From the NCBI RefSeq assembly GCF_900115635.1, contig NZ_FOXE01000006.1, positions 62,001-126,000 on the forward strand: a stretch of DNA of 64,000 bases, in the 5' to 3' direction. How positions within the stretch are numbered: position 1 is the stretch's first letter; the number at the start of each line of letters is the position of its first letter. The position numbers and the translations under genes were made by a program. The stretch comes from Oscillibacter sp. PC13. GTDB taxonomy: Bacteria; Bacillota; Clostridia; Oscillospirales; Oscillospiraceae. A model generated the notes under the pieces. The model was given only the letters and a program-made list of their open reading frames with translations. It was not told where the DNA came from and did no database searches. This document shows positions 25,908 through 34,263 of the stretch, piece by piece.

Positions 25908-26008
25908 CCATTTACTCCCTTCCCGGTTTCAGCGAAATGACCGGCTGGAATTTTAGAAGGCTGTCTGAAAGAATCCGTGGATTTCCCATGAGAATAGGCT
26001 CATAGCAA

Positions 26009-27202
26009 TCAAGTTTTTTGCGTGCTGCAGCGGATGGAGGCAGCGGCAAAGGCAATGCCCAACCCGCCGCATAGGGTACACAGCGCCAGCATCGCATTGA
26101 CCCCGCCCAAATCGATGGCATAGCCCGCCAGGAGATTCCCCACCATGCCGCCAAGACCATTGGAGGCAATCATCATCACGGTCTGCCCGCGGACGCGGTC
26201 TGCGATGGGGACGCTTTCGTTGGCATAGTAGACAGAAGAGGGGGTAAAGAGTCCATACCCCAGCATCTGAATAGGCTGTACGGCAAGAACCCATCCAAGG
26301 GAGGGAGTCAGTAAAAACAGAAATGGCTTCAGCGCCATAAAAGAGACCGCCAGAGACAACGTACCCTTGCTGCCAAGGCGCCGCCACAAATGCGGAAAGA
26401 GAAGCGCCGCCGGAAGCTCAGAGGCCCCCATCAAAAACAATGCAATTCCAAGATGAGTGGAGTTGCCCCCCCGATCTGTTACAATATTCACCATAAAATT
26501 GACGATGGGCATCACTGCTGTCATGCCAAAAAATGCAGCTGCCAGCATCAGAGAAAAAGAGCGGCTGCTGCGCAGCAGATACCAAACAGAATGCGGAGCT
26601 TCACAGGGAGAACGCTTGGGCAGAAGCTCCGTCGGGAAAGTAGGGTAGAGAGCCACGGCGATAATCAGCAGACTCAGAAGCATCCCGTGCACCAGCAGAA
26701 CAGATTCCACACCGAAACGGGCCGCCTGACCGCCCAGCACCACGCAGATAACCGCATAGGCAAACGAACCCAGGCCGCGGCCCAGACTGTAATTCACCTG
26801 CAGGCCGGTGTTGATGAACTGCACTGCCATGGAATCCACCAGAGGATACGTATTCAGTTCGACCACGCCAAGCGCCAGGAAAATGAGGGCAGTTCCAGCG
26901 AAACCAGGACGGGTACAATAAAAAATAACGTTGACTGCCAAGGCAACGATCAAGGAGGTGCCCAGAATCCGTTTTAAGGGAACGTGTGGGTTCCGATCTG
27001 CCCAGCCGCCCAAAAAAGGTTGGGCCAGAATTCCGGATAGGCAGCGGAGCGCAGCAAACACTCCCGCCTCCCCGCTGGAAAAGCCGCGGCCCAAGAGAAG
27101 GGCGGTCTGAAACCCGGAAAAGGCACCGAACATCGACCAATAAATCAACTGCACCAGAATATACATCCCATTGACCCGGCGCAGAGAGGGAAGCTCCTTC
27201 AT
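26009..27202 (-). CDS. Major facilitator superfamily transporter (MFS_1-like)
   Basis: The 397-residue protein has about 12 transmembrane helices. Early motifs are YILVQLIYWSMFGAFSGF and AQPFLGGWADRN (the A-motif GxxADR), typical of the LacY/nucleoside symporter-like MFS branch. Its ATG overlaps the pdxY-type stop by four bases, with AGGAGGT just before. This coupling suggests a role in vitamin B6 vitamer or related metabolite transport; that is inference, as the substrate cannot be read from sequence. Confidence 0.85.
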   Translation of the reverse strand: MKELPSLRRVNGMYILVQLIYWSMFGAFSGFQTALLLGRGFSSGEAGVFAALRCLSGILAQPFLGGWADRNPHVPLKRILGTSLIVALAVNVIFYCTRPGFAGTALIFLALGVVELNTYPLVDSMAVQFINTGLQVNYSLGRGLGSFAYAVICVVLGGQAARFGVESVLLVHGMLLSLLIIAVALYPTFPTELLPKRSPCEAPHSVWYLLRSSRSFSLMLAAAFFGMTAVMPIVNFMVNIVTDRGGNSTHLGIALFLMGASELPAALLFPHLWRRLGSKGTLSLAVSFMALKPFLFLLTPSLGWVLAVQPIQMLGYGLFTPSSVYYANESVPIADRVRGQTVMMIASNGLGGMVGNLLAGYAIDLGGVNAMLALCTLCGGLGIAFAAASIRCSTQKT

Positions 27203-28047
27203 CGGATACCTCCTGTTGCTGTCAGGGTGCCTAAAAGCGGTTCAAAGTCCACACCTTCCCGCATGGGAAGATTCTCCAGGGCGGTCCGCTCCGCACAGAT
27301 ACGCACGAAGTCCACGGCTTTGGCAGCGGCATCCGGAAGGGAGGCGCCCTGCACCAGTGCGCCGGTGAGCACGCTGGCAAATACATCTCCAGTTCCGTGG
27401 AACTCGCGGGGAATCCGGGAGGTCTGCACTGCAGTGGAGCGTCCTGTTTTGGCATCAAAGCACATGGCACCAGTCTGCTCCGGAGAGAGAACAGCACCGG
27501 TGAGCACCACGGAACGGCGCCCATCCATGCTCAGCCTTTCCACGATTTCGCAGTAACCTGTCTTCCCCTCCTGCAGGGCTGTATATGGCAGATTCAGCAA
27601 AAGGGCTGCTTCCGTCAGATTGGGGGTGATGACATCCGCACACGCTGCCAAGCGGGCCATTCCAGTGCACATGGCTGGCGTATAAGTCTGATAAATCTCA
27701 CCGTGGTCGCCCATTACCGGGTCCACAACAACAATGGTGTCCCTGCCGCGGAAGTCCTGCAAAAAATGTTCCACCAGGCCAATTTGCTGCACGCTTCCAA
27801 GAAAACCGCTGTAGATCGACTGAAACTGCAGGTTGAGAGATTTCCAGTGAGCGGCGACCTTTGGGATTTCCTCTGTCATGTCCAAAAAGGTGAAGCCCTC
27901 AAAGCCGCCGGTATGCGTGGAAAGGAATGCCGTTGGCAGAGGGCAGCATTGAACTCCCATGGCAGAGAGAATGGGAATGGCAACCGTAAGGGAACAACGG
28001 CCAAATCCGGATAAATCATGGATGGCAGCAACGCGGGGCGTAGGCAT
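27199..28047 (-). CDS. pdxY: Pyridoxamine/pyridoxal kinase (PdxY type)
   Basis: It phosphorylates pyridoxal, pyridoxamine or pyridoxine in the PLP salvage pathway. The 282-residue ribokinase-fold protein has the family start VAAIHDLSGFGRCSL, the DPVMGDHGEIY block, ITPNLTEA and the catalytic C-terminal FHGTGDVFASVL (Gly-Thr-Gly-Asp). AGAGGAG precedes the ATG. It is first in a two-gene operon with the MFS carrier. PdxY and PdxK-like annotation is hard to separate by motif. Confidence 0.92.
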   Translation of the reverse strand: MPTPRVAAIHDLSGFGRCSLTVAIPILSAMGVQCCPLPTAFLSTHTGGFEGFTFLDMTEEIPKVAAHWKSLNLQFQSIYSGFLGSVQQIGLVEHFLQDFRGRDTIVVVDPVMGDHGEIYQTYTPAMCTGMARLAACADVITPNLTEAALLLNLPYTALQEGKTGYCEIVERLSMDGRRSVVLTGAVLSPEQTGAMCFDAKTGRSTAVQTSRIPREFHGTGDVFASVLTGALVQGASLPDAAAKAVDFVRICAERTALENLPMREGVDFEPLLGTLTATGGIR

Positions 28048-28109
28048 AATGGCTCCTCTTTTCTATGATTTCCAAGTGAATTTTCTTTATTGTACCGTAG
28101 TTTTTCCTA

Positions 28110-28138
28110 TTGTTCAAGTGCGCGGAATATGGTATACT
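28110..28138 (+). promoter_or_regulatory. Promoter of tRNA-Leu
   Basis: TTGTTC (28110-28115) and an extended -10 TGGTATACT (TATACT at 28133-28138) are 17 bases apart. Transcription would start about 65 bases before the tRNA. Confidence 0.7.
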
Positions 28139-28210
28139 AAGTTTAACTTTGTTCGATGGACACATGATTCTGCTACTCATGTACTGTGTCTTATTGTATC
28201 CATGAAAGAT

Positions 28211-28295
28211 GCGCCTGTGATGGAATTGGTAGACATGCGAGATTTAGGTTCTCGTGCAGCGATGCGTGTGGGTTCGAGTCCCTTCAGGCGCACCA
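28211..28295 (+). tRNA. tRNA-Leu(TAG)
   Basis: The acceptor stem is GCGCCTG/CAGGCGC with encoded ACCA. The anticodon stem CGAGA/TCTCG encloses TTTAGGT, giving anticodon TAG (reads CTA/CTN). A long variable arm and a normal T loop (TTCGAGT) are present, as expected for a class II leucine tRNA of 85 bases. Confidence 0.95.
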
Positions 28296-28331
28296 CGTCG
28301 GAGCAAAGTCCGCTTTGCTCCGACGTCTTTT
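28295..28331 (+). terminator. Terminator of tRNA-Leu
   Basis: ACGTCGGAGCAAAG (28295-28308) pairs perfectly with CTTTGCTCCGACGT (28313-28326), followed by CTTTTTAT. It begins at the last base of the tRNA. Confidence 0.9.
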
Positions 28332-28600
28332 TATACCTACGACAAAAAAGACGTCATCCGCCAGCTCCCTTGCTCTTCCTTTCCAAATCGAACCCGCATT
28401 CACTGGGCTTCGATTTGGTGGGCCGCTTTGCGGGCGGCTGTTTTTCGTTTCTGGCAAAAATATCGGTTTTAACCGACCTTTCCAACTCTAAATAGCTTGA
28501 ACCCTGTTACCGCTGGCAAGGTGTTCGAGCTATTTGTTTTAAAGAACATTTCAAGTCTTGCAAAAGCGTTTCAAAAATATTGGCTGGACCTGTTTTGAAA
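28332..28600. repeat. Gene-free stretch with four further inverted repeats
   Basis: No gene is visible. The inverted repeats are CCAAATCGAA/TTCGATTTGG (28383-28418), GCCGC/GCGGC (28422-28438), TCGGTT-TT-AACCGA (28463-28476) and AAATAGCTTGAAC/GTTCGAGCTATTT (28490-28535, one mismatch, followed by GTTTT). With the tRNA terminator this makes five in 300 bases. It may be a repeated element of the genome or a decayed mobile-element end. Confidence 0.5.
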
Positions 28601-28631
28601 ATTGAGTTTGAGAAATGAGGAGAGGATACAA

Positions 28632-29297
28632 ATGACCGCAAGTCAGGTTCTATCCGCTACACTTCCCTTTTGGGAGAAGTTGTCCGAACAAGACCGGGAG
28701 ATGTTCTCTACAGGCTGCCTCACTAAGAGCTTTGCCAAAGGCGAGATTATCAACCGCTTTGACGAGGGATGCCAGGGAGCAATTCTCCTCCAGAACGGTC
28801 AAATCCGTATCTATATCGTTTCAGACGAGGGGAGGGAGGTTACACTCTACCGCCTGCATACGGGAGACATTTGCGTGCTGTCAGCGTCGTGCCTCTTGGA
28901 CTCTATTGCCTTTGACGTAGCGATTGAGGCCATGGAGCGGACAGAGGCTCTGCTGCTCCCCTCTGCTGCCCTGCACCAAGTCATGGAACGGAATCCCTAT
29001 GTGGACTTGTTTCTGGCTAAGACTGCTAATGAACGGTTCTCTGACGTAATGTGGACGATGCAGCGAATTTTGTTCTGCGGTGCGGATCGGCGGGTGGCGG
29101 CATTTTTATGGGACGAGATGATAAAGACTGGGAGGATGTCCCTCTCTTACACCCACGACGAGATTGCCCGCTGTATCGGCAGCGCCAGGGAGGTTGTCAC
29201 CCGGATCTTGAAGTATTTTGCCCAAGAGGGGATCCTTGCGCTGGAGCGCGGCAAGGTCCTTATTCTGGACCGGGAAAAATTGCAGGCTTGTTTGTGA
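28632..29297 (+). CDS. Crp/Fnr family transcriptional regulator
   Basis: The 221-residue regulator has an N-terminal cyclic-nucleotide-binding fold (about 15-130; GAILLQNGQIRIYIVSDEG, GDICVLSASCLL). A long dimerisation helix and a C-terminal winged helix-turn-helix follow (about 165-205; LSYTHDEIARCIGSAREVVTRIL). The N-terminal four-cysteine cluster motif of FNR is absent, so oxygen sensing by a [4Fe-4S] cluster in the classic way is unlikely, though several cysteines are present (GCL, GCQG, ICV, SCLL). GAGGAGAGG before the ATG at 28632 sets the start. It heads a block with two Fe-S proteins and probably controls them. Confidence 0.92.
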   Translation: MTASQVLSATLPFWEKLSEQDREMFSTGCLTKSFAKGEIINRFDEGCQGAILLQNGQIRIYIVSDEGREVTLYRLHTGDICVLSASCLLDSIAFDVAIEAMERTEALLLPSAALHQVMERNPYVDLFLAKTANERFSDVMWTMQRILFCGADRRVAAFLWDEMIKTGRMSLSYTHDEIARCIGSAREVVTRILKYFAQEGILALERGKVLILDREKLQACL

Positions 29298-29379
29298 CTC
29301 TGTCACAGACATCTCCGCGTCTGCCTGGTATGATGAAAGCAAGTAAGAACGACGGATATTTTGCGGGGAGGCGGTAGAT

Positions 29380-29583
29380 ATGGTATCAAAACGGTACGCG
29401 GAGCCAGATCAGCAGGTCTGTGTGGCCTGCGGTGCCTGCGAAAAGATATGTCCGAAAGGCGCTGTCAGCGTCTGGCGGGGGTGCTGGTCTGTTGTCGATT
29501 TGGAGCTCTGCGTCGGGTGTGGAAAGTGTGCCAAGATCTGCCCGGCAGGATGCATCCGGATGAAGGAGAGAGTGCTGGCATGA
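29380..29583 (+). CDS. Two-cluster 4Fe-4S ferredoxin (67 aa)
   Basis: Two complete CxxCxxCxxxCP motifs (C14-C17-C20-C24 and C44-C47-C50-C54) predict two [4Fe-4S] clusters. There is no signal peptide, so it is cytoplasmic or bound to the membrane protein encoded next. The downstream gene starts within its stop codon (ATGA), implying a tight stoichiometric complex. It is an electron carrier of unknown partner. Confidence 0.92.
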   Translation: MVSKRYAEPDQQVCVACGACEKICPKGAVSVWRGCWSVVDLELCVGCGKCAKICPAGCIRMKERVLA

Positions 29584-30173
29584 GAGAAAAACACTGGTAT
29601 GACTATCTGTGGATCTGGGCTCTCCTTTACTTTCTCCTCGGCTTTTTCAACATCCTGTTTGCATGGCTGGGGATGATTGATTTTCTCCTTCCCTTGGGCA
29701 TTGCCGTTGTGCGGGGGGATAAAGCGTTCTGCAACTCCCTTTGCGGCCGGGGACAGTTGTTCAATAGACTGGGGAGTGGATGTAAGCTCTCCCGCGGCAG
29801 GCCCGCACCGAAGTGGATGTCCGCCAAATGGTTTCGCGTCGGTTTCTTGATTTTCTTCCTGACGATGTTCGGGAATATGGTGTTCCAGACATACTTGGTG
29901 GCTGCTGGAGCGGGGACGCTGCGGGAGGCCGTCAAACTCTTCTGGACATTTCGTGTCCCCTGGGGGTGGGCGTACGCTGCTGGCACAGTGTCTGACTGGG
30001 TTGCCCAATTCAGCTTTGGCTTTTACAGCTTGATGCTGACCTCCGCCCTAATTGGCCTGGTTGTGATGGTGCTGTACAGACCCAGAACCTGGTGTACGTT
30101 CTGCCCCATGGGGACGATGACGCAGGGAATTTGCAAACTGAAAAACGCCGGGGGACAAAAAGATTCAGCGTAA
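29580..30173 (+). CDS. NapH/NosR-like membrane iron-sulfur protein
   Basis: The 197-residue protein has about four to five transmembrane segments (near 10-31, 32-46, 86-107, 145-166). It carries two cysteine groups: C51-x3-C55 with C68 (FCNSLCGRGQLF) and C172-x2-C175-P with C185 (WCTFCPMGTMTQ). This is the pattern of the polyferredoxin-type membrane proteins related to NapH, NosR and CcoG. The start overlaps the ferredoxin stop. It likely moves electrons between the cytoplasmic ferredoxin and something outside or in the membrane. The partner oxidoreductase is not in the window. Confidence 0.8.
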   Translation: MREKHWYDYLWIWALLYFLLGFFNILFAWLGMIDFLLPLGIAVVRGDKAFCNSLCGRGQLFNRLGSGCKLSRGRPAPKWMSAKWFRVGFLIFFLTMFGNMVFQTYLVAAGAGTLREAVKLFWTFRVPWGWAYAAGTVSDWVAQFSFGFYSLMLTSALIGLVVMVLYRPRTWCTFCPMGTMTQGICKLKNAGGQKDSA

Positions 30174-30216
30174 TAGCGTAATAGAACGATAAACCCAATC
30201 AATTAAGGAGGCAAGT

Positions 30217-30492
30217 ATGATGAAACAATACAAGAAAATGCTCCTTGCCGCGATGGCGGTGGCTACAGTGGCGGTGAGTATTGGCACAGCGTCCGCTCTG
30301 GCGGCGGAGGTGCCGGCGCCAGCCACCTGTCCGGCGTATGTGGACGCAGACGGTGACGGTGTCTGTGACAACCGTGGGATCAGAAAGGGCCTTGTTGACG
30401 CAGATGGTGATGGTGTCTGCGACTTCCAGGGTCACGGCTGGGGAACACACGGGATGAGACGAGGCCACGGGGCGTGTCGGGATTCCGGTTGA
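30217..30492 (+). CDS. Small exported protein with two identical VDADGDGVCD repeats
   Basis: The 91-residue precursor has a signal peptide (cleavage near ALAAEV). The mature part of about 60 residues contains two identical ten-residue repeats, VDADGDGVCD (42-51 and 60-69). They resemble calcium-binding DxDxDG loops (thrombospondin type 3/dockerin-like), each with a cysteine. A His/Gly-rich tail (GHGWGTHGMRRGHGAC) could bind metal. AAGGAGG precedes the ATG. The position 43 bases after the membrane Fe-S gene suggests it is the outside component of the same redox module. I do not recognise a characterised homologue. Confidence 0.8.
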   Translation: MMKQYKKMLLAAMAVATVAVSIGTASALAAEVPAPATCPAYVDADGDGVCDNRGIRKGLVDADGDGVCDFQGHGWGTHGMRRGHGACRDSG

Positions 30493-30501
30493 TAAACAAG
30501 G

Positions 30502-30533
30502 GCAGGGCGCTAGGATACGCCCTGCTCTTTTTC
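30502..30533 (+). terminator. Terminator of the Crp/Fe-S module
   Basis: GCAGGGCG and CGCCCTGC pair around CTAGGATA and are followed by TCTTTTTC. Confidence 0.85.
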
Positions 30534-30936
30534 GATGACCGGTGTTTGGGAGACAGAATAGAATACGTCTACAACCAAACAGGAGACGACTGACCAGATG
30601 ACGGCACATTGGGTAAGTCCATTCAAGAATTCCGCCCAATAGGTGGAATTCTTTCGCTTCGACACATAGTCCCTTTTTCAATAGCCATTACGCGCTCACA
30701 CTGCTGTGCTAAAGCGACAAGGCCGGAGAAAACAGAGCACGGAAGAGCCTTGAGAACACAATTTTCGACTGAAATTTCCTGAAGAATGCATGTAACGGGA
30801 AGGAGCATTTCCTGAGGTCCAGGCTGTAAGGAAATGTGAACGGTCCCGTATAAAACGAGGGGCAGGGCTTCAAACTAGCAGGGAGGCGGCGCATTCTGGA
30901 GGCCGCACAGTCTGACAAACGGAAAGGAAATCGGAT
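30534..30936. other. Gene-free stretch before arcC
   Basis: No ORF is supported here. An inverted repeat AAGAATTCC/GGAATTCTT lies at about 30626-30652. I see no clear promoter and no known riboswitch, although the length allows an arcC leader RNA. Confidence 0.4.
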
Positions 30937-31881
30937 ATGCCGGAAAAAATTGTGATTGCCCTGGGCGGCAATGCCCTTCAGTCCAAGGACAGCGCCCCTA
31001 CGGCAGAGGCACAGCTGGAAGTTGTAAAAAAGACCTGCGAATACGTGGCAGAAATCAGTGGACGGGGATATGAGATCGCGGTTGTTCACGGCAATGGGCC
31101 GCAAGTGGGGCGGATCGTACAAGCCAGTGAGGCGGCAAAAGATGTGGTGCCTCCCATGCCCTTCGACGTGTGCGGTGCGATGAGCCAGGGATATATTGGG
31201 TATCACATCCAGCAGGCGCTGAAATATGCCCTGAACAAGCGGGACCGAAATTACCCTGTGGTGACCATTGCCACACAGGTGGTGGTGGACCGGAGCGATC
31301 CGGCCTTCCAAAATCCTACAAAGCCTATCGGCAGCTTTTACACCCAGGAGGAGGCACAGGCCCTTTCGGCGGAGAAGGGCTACACCATGCGGGAGGACTC
31401 CGGCCGTGGCTGGCGGCGGGTGGTTGCATCGCCTATCCCCCGGCGAATTGTTGAGATCCATGCGGTAAAGCTCCTGTGGGATGATGCTATCGTCATCACC
31501 TGCGGCGGAGGCGGTGTGCCCGTGGTGGAAAATGCAGATGGTACACTGGAGGGTGTGGCAGCGGTGATCGACAAGGATCTGGCGGCAGAGCTTCTGGCAG
31601 AGCAGGTGGGAGCAGATGTGCTGCTGATCCTGACAGAAGTGGAAAAGGTGGCCATTCGATATGGAAAGCCCGATCAGCAGGATTTGGGGCATATGAGCCT
31701 GGCAGAGGCGGCCAGATATGTGGAAGAGGGGCATTTTGCACCGGGCAGTATGCTCCCAAAGGTGGAGGCAGCCATGAAATTTGTCAGGGCGAACCCCGGC
31801 AAAAAGGCCATTATCACAAGTTTGGACAAGGCGCTGGAAGCGCTGGATGGCAAGACTGGTACGGTGGTGACATTCGCATAA
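30937..31881 (+). CDS. arcC: Carbamate kinase
   Basis: It transfers phosphate between carbamoyl phosphate and ADP, making ATP in catabolism of arginine, agmatine, allantoin or related compounds. The 314-residue protein has the amino-acid-kinase motifs IVIALGGNAL, VVHGNGPQVG, AVIDKDLAAELLAEQVGAD and GSMLPKVEAA. No arcA or arcB, carbamoyltransferase or allantoin gene is nearby, so the source of carbamoyl phosphate is unclear. GGAAAGGAAATC lies upstream of the ATG. It stands alone between the redox module and mobile-element debris. Confidence 0.95.
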   Translation: MPEKIVIALGGNALQSKDSAPTAEAQLEVVKKTCEYVAEISGRGYEIAVVHGNGPQVGRIVQASEAAKDVVPPMPFDVCGAMSQGYIGYHIQQALKYALNKRDRNYPVVTIATQVVVDRSDPAFQNPTKPIGSFYTQEEAQALSAEKGYTMREDSGRGWRRVVASPIPRRIVEIHAVKLLWDDAIVITCGGGGVPVVENADGTLEGVAAVIDKDLAAELLAEQVGADVLLILTEVEKVAIRYGKPDQQDLGHMSLAEAARYVEEGHFAPGSMLPKVEAAMKFVRANPGKKAIITSLDKALEALDGKTGTVVTFA

Positions 31882-31992
31882 GAAAAAAACCGCGCCGGAG
31901 GCGGGTGTGTATAAAATAGTGTGGCAGATGAACGCAGGCAAGCACAGACAGAAGCGATTGTGAAATTTGAACGGATTTCTGATTGATATCGG

Positions 31993-32027
31993 AACCGCCC
32001 GGACAAAAAGTTCGGGCGGTTTTGGTG
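31993..32027 (+). terminator. Rho-independent terminator downstream of arcC
   Basis: AACCGCCCGGA and TTCGGGCGGTT pair (one G-T pair) around CAAAAAG and are followed by TTGG. It lies about 110 bases after the arcC stop. Confidence 0.75.
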
Positions 32028-32111
32028 CAGATGGTTGAATGATTTTCTTTTTGCTGATATTCTTTATTTATTAAGCGAATGAAATAAATCGGCATTTGGG
32101 GAGAAAGACTT

Positions 32112-32361
32112 ATGGTGAAAATCAAGAATGCTTTGTTCTCAGAACAAGGTATGAAAATAGTGAATACACTATTTCTCCTATCCTTAATTGATCAGAAATA
32201 GCGGGATTATTTTTATTGCCTATATCGTTTGGATAGCTTATCTGATATACGGGATCAGAACGACATTATCCAAGACAATTGAAGCTGTATATTTTGCGTT
32301 TTCCATGTTTGCAGCAGCTATGATTGCGATTAATGCTGTGCTCTTGGCCAAAAGTTTATAG
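32112..32361 (+). pseudogene. Frameshifted small membrane-protein gene
   Basis: An ATG at 32112 (MVKIKNALFSEQGMKIVNTL) reads 29 codons to a TAG at 32199. From about 32191 another frame continues with a convincing hydrophobic sequence (SGIIFIAYIVWIAYLIYGIR, then EAVYFAFSMFAAAMIAI) to a TAG at 32359. Joined by a one-base shift near 32190 they give an 82-residue protein with two transmembrane helices. A single inserted base explains the break. The sequence is much richer in A and T than its neighbours, a sign of foreign origin. I do not recognise a named family. Confidence 0.55.
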
Positions 32362-32612
32362 TGGCAACTCCCGGATTACCGGGCTACTGCAAAATCTTTC
32401 AGAACAAAAAGGCGCACTTCTATACCCTCCTATCGGGAGTATCGTGCATCCTGGGCAGTTTCATTCCCTGCCGTCAGAAGGCTGCGTCATGACCTTCCGG
32501 CAAGGTTGGCTATATCCCCTTGCGCCGCTAAAGCGGCTATCCCCCGTAGGTTGCCGTCCGCAACTGTTTCATAAACTGTTCGCTGACAGCCAGTTTGAAT
32601 AATATGTGAAAA
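32362..32612. other. Probable mobile-element debris, no intact gene
   Basis: No supported gene. One frame reads KIFQNKKAHFYTLLSGVSCI and LGSFIPCRQKAAS before a stop. I associate this text with non-coding or decayed segments next to integrative elements in gut Clostridia, but from memory only. A competing 92-codon frame from 32324 shares the segment and has no ribosome site. Confidence 0.3.
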
Positions 32613-32648
32613 GAATCCTCCGTATGATCTAAACCATACGGAGGATTC
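32613..32648. terminator. Perfect 14-bp inverted repeat
   Basis: GAATCCTCCGTATG (32613-32626) and CATACGGAGGATTC (32635-32648) are exact complements. It lies 55 bases past leuB and may terminate leuB transcription (minus strand), although the T-run is weak. Confidence 0.55.
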
Positions 32649-32703
32649 ACTGTTTTACGGACACCGCCCTATCGGCGCGGTTTTTCCCCTGGATAAAGTG
32701 TTC

Positions 32704-33774
32704 TCAGACAGCAGCAGCAATGGCCTGGCCCATGGCAGCACAGCCGACCTTCGTTTTCCCGGGTTCCATGATATCTCCGGTTCGCAGACCGCTTTCCAGT
32801 GTTTTATTGACAGCTGTTTCGATGGCATCCGCCTCTGCGGGCATCCCAAGGCTGTATCGGAGCATCATGGCCGCCGCCAGAATCATACCGATGGGATTGG
32901 CCAGATCCTGGCCTGCAATATCAGGGGCAGATCCGTGAATGGGCTCATAGAGGCCTCGGGTGCCTTCTCCCAAAGCGGAGGAGGGGATCATACCAATGGA
33001 ACCGGTAATCTGGCTGGCCTCGTCAGAGAGAATGTCGCCGAAGAGGTTTTCCGTCACAATCACATCAAACTGGCTGGGATCCCGGACAATCTGCATGGAG
33101 CAGTTGTCCACATACATATGGCGGACCTCTACCTCCGGATACTCCTCGGCAATGCGGTTCACAATTTTCCGCCAGAGCTTGGAGGAGTCCAGAACATTGG
33201 CCTTATCCACGGAACAAAGCCGCTTGGAGCGCTTCATGGCCGTGTCAAAGCCAACACGGACGATACGCTCGATCTCGTGCTGGGAGTATGCCATCACATC
33301 GGAGGCGGCCTCCTCTCCATTGCGCTGATAGGTCTTGTGCTCACCGAAATAGGCGCCCCCGATGAGTTCCCGGACGACCATGAAATCAATCCCGCGTTCC
33401 ACAATGTCTGCCCGCAGCGGGCTGGCCTCTTTCAGCTGGGGAATCAATTTGGAAGGGCGCAGATTGGCATACAGGCCCATGCCGGCGCGGAGGGCCAGCA
33501 GGCCCTTTTCCGGCCGGATGGCGGGATCAATGGTGTCCCACTTGGGCCCTCCGATGGCAGAGAGCAGGGCGCTGTCAGACGCTAGGCAGGTTTTCAGACT
33601 GGACTCCGGCAGGGGTACGCCGAAGGCGTCGATGGCATTGCCGCCCATGGGGGCTTCCTCATAACGGAAGGTATGTCCGAACTTGTTGGCGACCACATCC
33701 AAGACAGCCAAAGCCTGGGCCATGATTTCCGGGCCGATGCCGTCGCCCCGGATAATTGCAATTGTCTTTTCCAT
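32704..33774 (-). CDS. leuB: 3-isopropylmalate dehydrogenase
   Basis: It oxidises and decarboxylates 3-isopropylmalate to 2-ketoisocaproate, the third leucine-specific step, with NAD+ and a divalent metal. The 356-residue protein has IAIIRGDGIGPEIM, the YANLRPSKLI (Arg) and VVRELIGGAYFGEH blocks, the metal aspartates in LFGDILSDEASQITGSIGM, and EPIHGSAPDIAGQDLANP. AAAGGAT precedes the ATG. It is the last gene of the leuACDB operon, starting just after leuD. Confidence 0.97.
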   Translation of the reverse strand: MEKTIAIIRGDGIGPEIMAQALAVLDVVANKFGHTFRYEEAPMGGNAIDAFGVPLPESSLKTCLASDSALLSAIGGPKWDTIDPAIRPEKGLLALRAGMGLYANLRPSKLIPQLKEASPLRADIVERGIDFMVVRELIGGAYFGEHKTYQRNGEEAASDVMAYSQHEIERIVRVGFDTAMKRSKRLCSVDKANVLDSSKLWRKIVNRIAEEYPEVEVRHMYVDNCSMQIVRDPSQFDVIVTENLFGDILSDEASQITGSIGMIPSSALGEGTRGLYEPIHGSAPDIAGQDLANPIGMILAAAMMLRYSLGMPAEADAIETAVNKTLESGLRTGDIMEPGKTKVGCAAMGQAIAAAV

Positions 33775-33780
33775 ACTGTT

Positions 33781-34263
33781 TTATCCTTTCAGGGACGCCA
33801 TGAGGCCGCCCTTTTGAATCATATCCTTGATAAAATCGGGGAAGGGCTCGGCTTGATAGGTCTCGCCCTTGGTGACATTGGTGATGACGCCGGTGTCGAA
33901 GTCGACAGATACCTCGTCCCCGTCTGAAATGCCGTCGCTAGCGGCTTCGCACTCCAGAATGGCCAGGCCGATGTTGATGGCGTTGCGGTAAAAGATGCGG
34001 GCAAAGGTCTTGGCAATGACGCAGCTGATGCCCGCGGCCCGGATGGCAACGGGAGCGTGCTCCCGGGAGGATCCGCAGCCGAAGTTCCAGCCGCCCACCA
34101 TGATGTCGCCGCCGTGGACCTTCTTTACAAACTCCGTGTCGATGTCCTCCATGCAGTGGCTGGCCAGCTCTTTTTCGTCCTGGGTGGCCAGATACCGAGC
34201 GGGGATGATGACATCAGTGTCGATGTGATCGCCGTACTTATGAACTTTACCGTGTGCATTCAT
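33781..34263 (-). CDS. leuD: 3-isopropylmalate dehydratase small subunit
   Basis: The swivelling small subunit of the aconitase-type isomerase. The 160-residue protein has [34 protein letters not shown] and the [10 protein letters not shown] segment. The short form pairs with the roughly 420-residue LeuC type. Its ATG overlaps the leuC stop by four bases, so the two subunits are translationally coupled. Confidence 0.96.
   Translation of the reverse strand: MNAHGKVHKYGDHIDTDVIIPARYLATQDEKELASHCMEDIDTEFVKKVHGGDIMVGGWNFGCGSSREHAPVAIRAAGISCVIAKTFARIFYRNAINIGLAILECEAASDGISDGDEVSVDFDTGVITNVTKGETYQAEPFPDFIKDMIQKGGLMASLKG

Noticed and set aside
32324-32602. 92-codon ORF downstream of the frameshifted membrane gene
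   Set aside because: No ribosome site, unnatural composition and overlap with the end of the better-supported frame; likely spurious.
28211-32700. Complete genomic island with att sites at tRNA-Leu
   Set aside because: No integrase gene and no second copy of the tRNA 3' end were seen in the window, so only a remnant is suggested.
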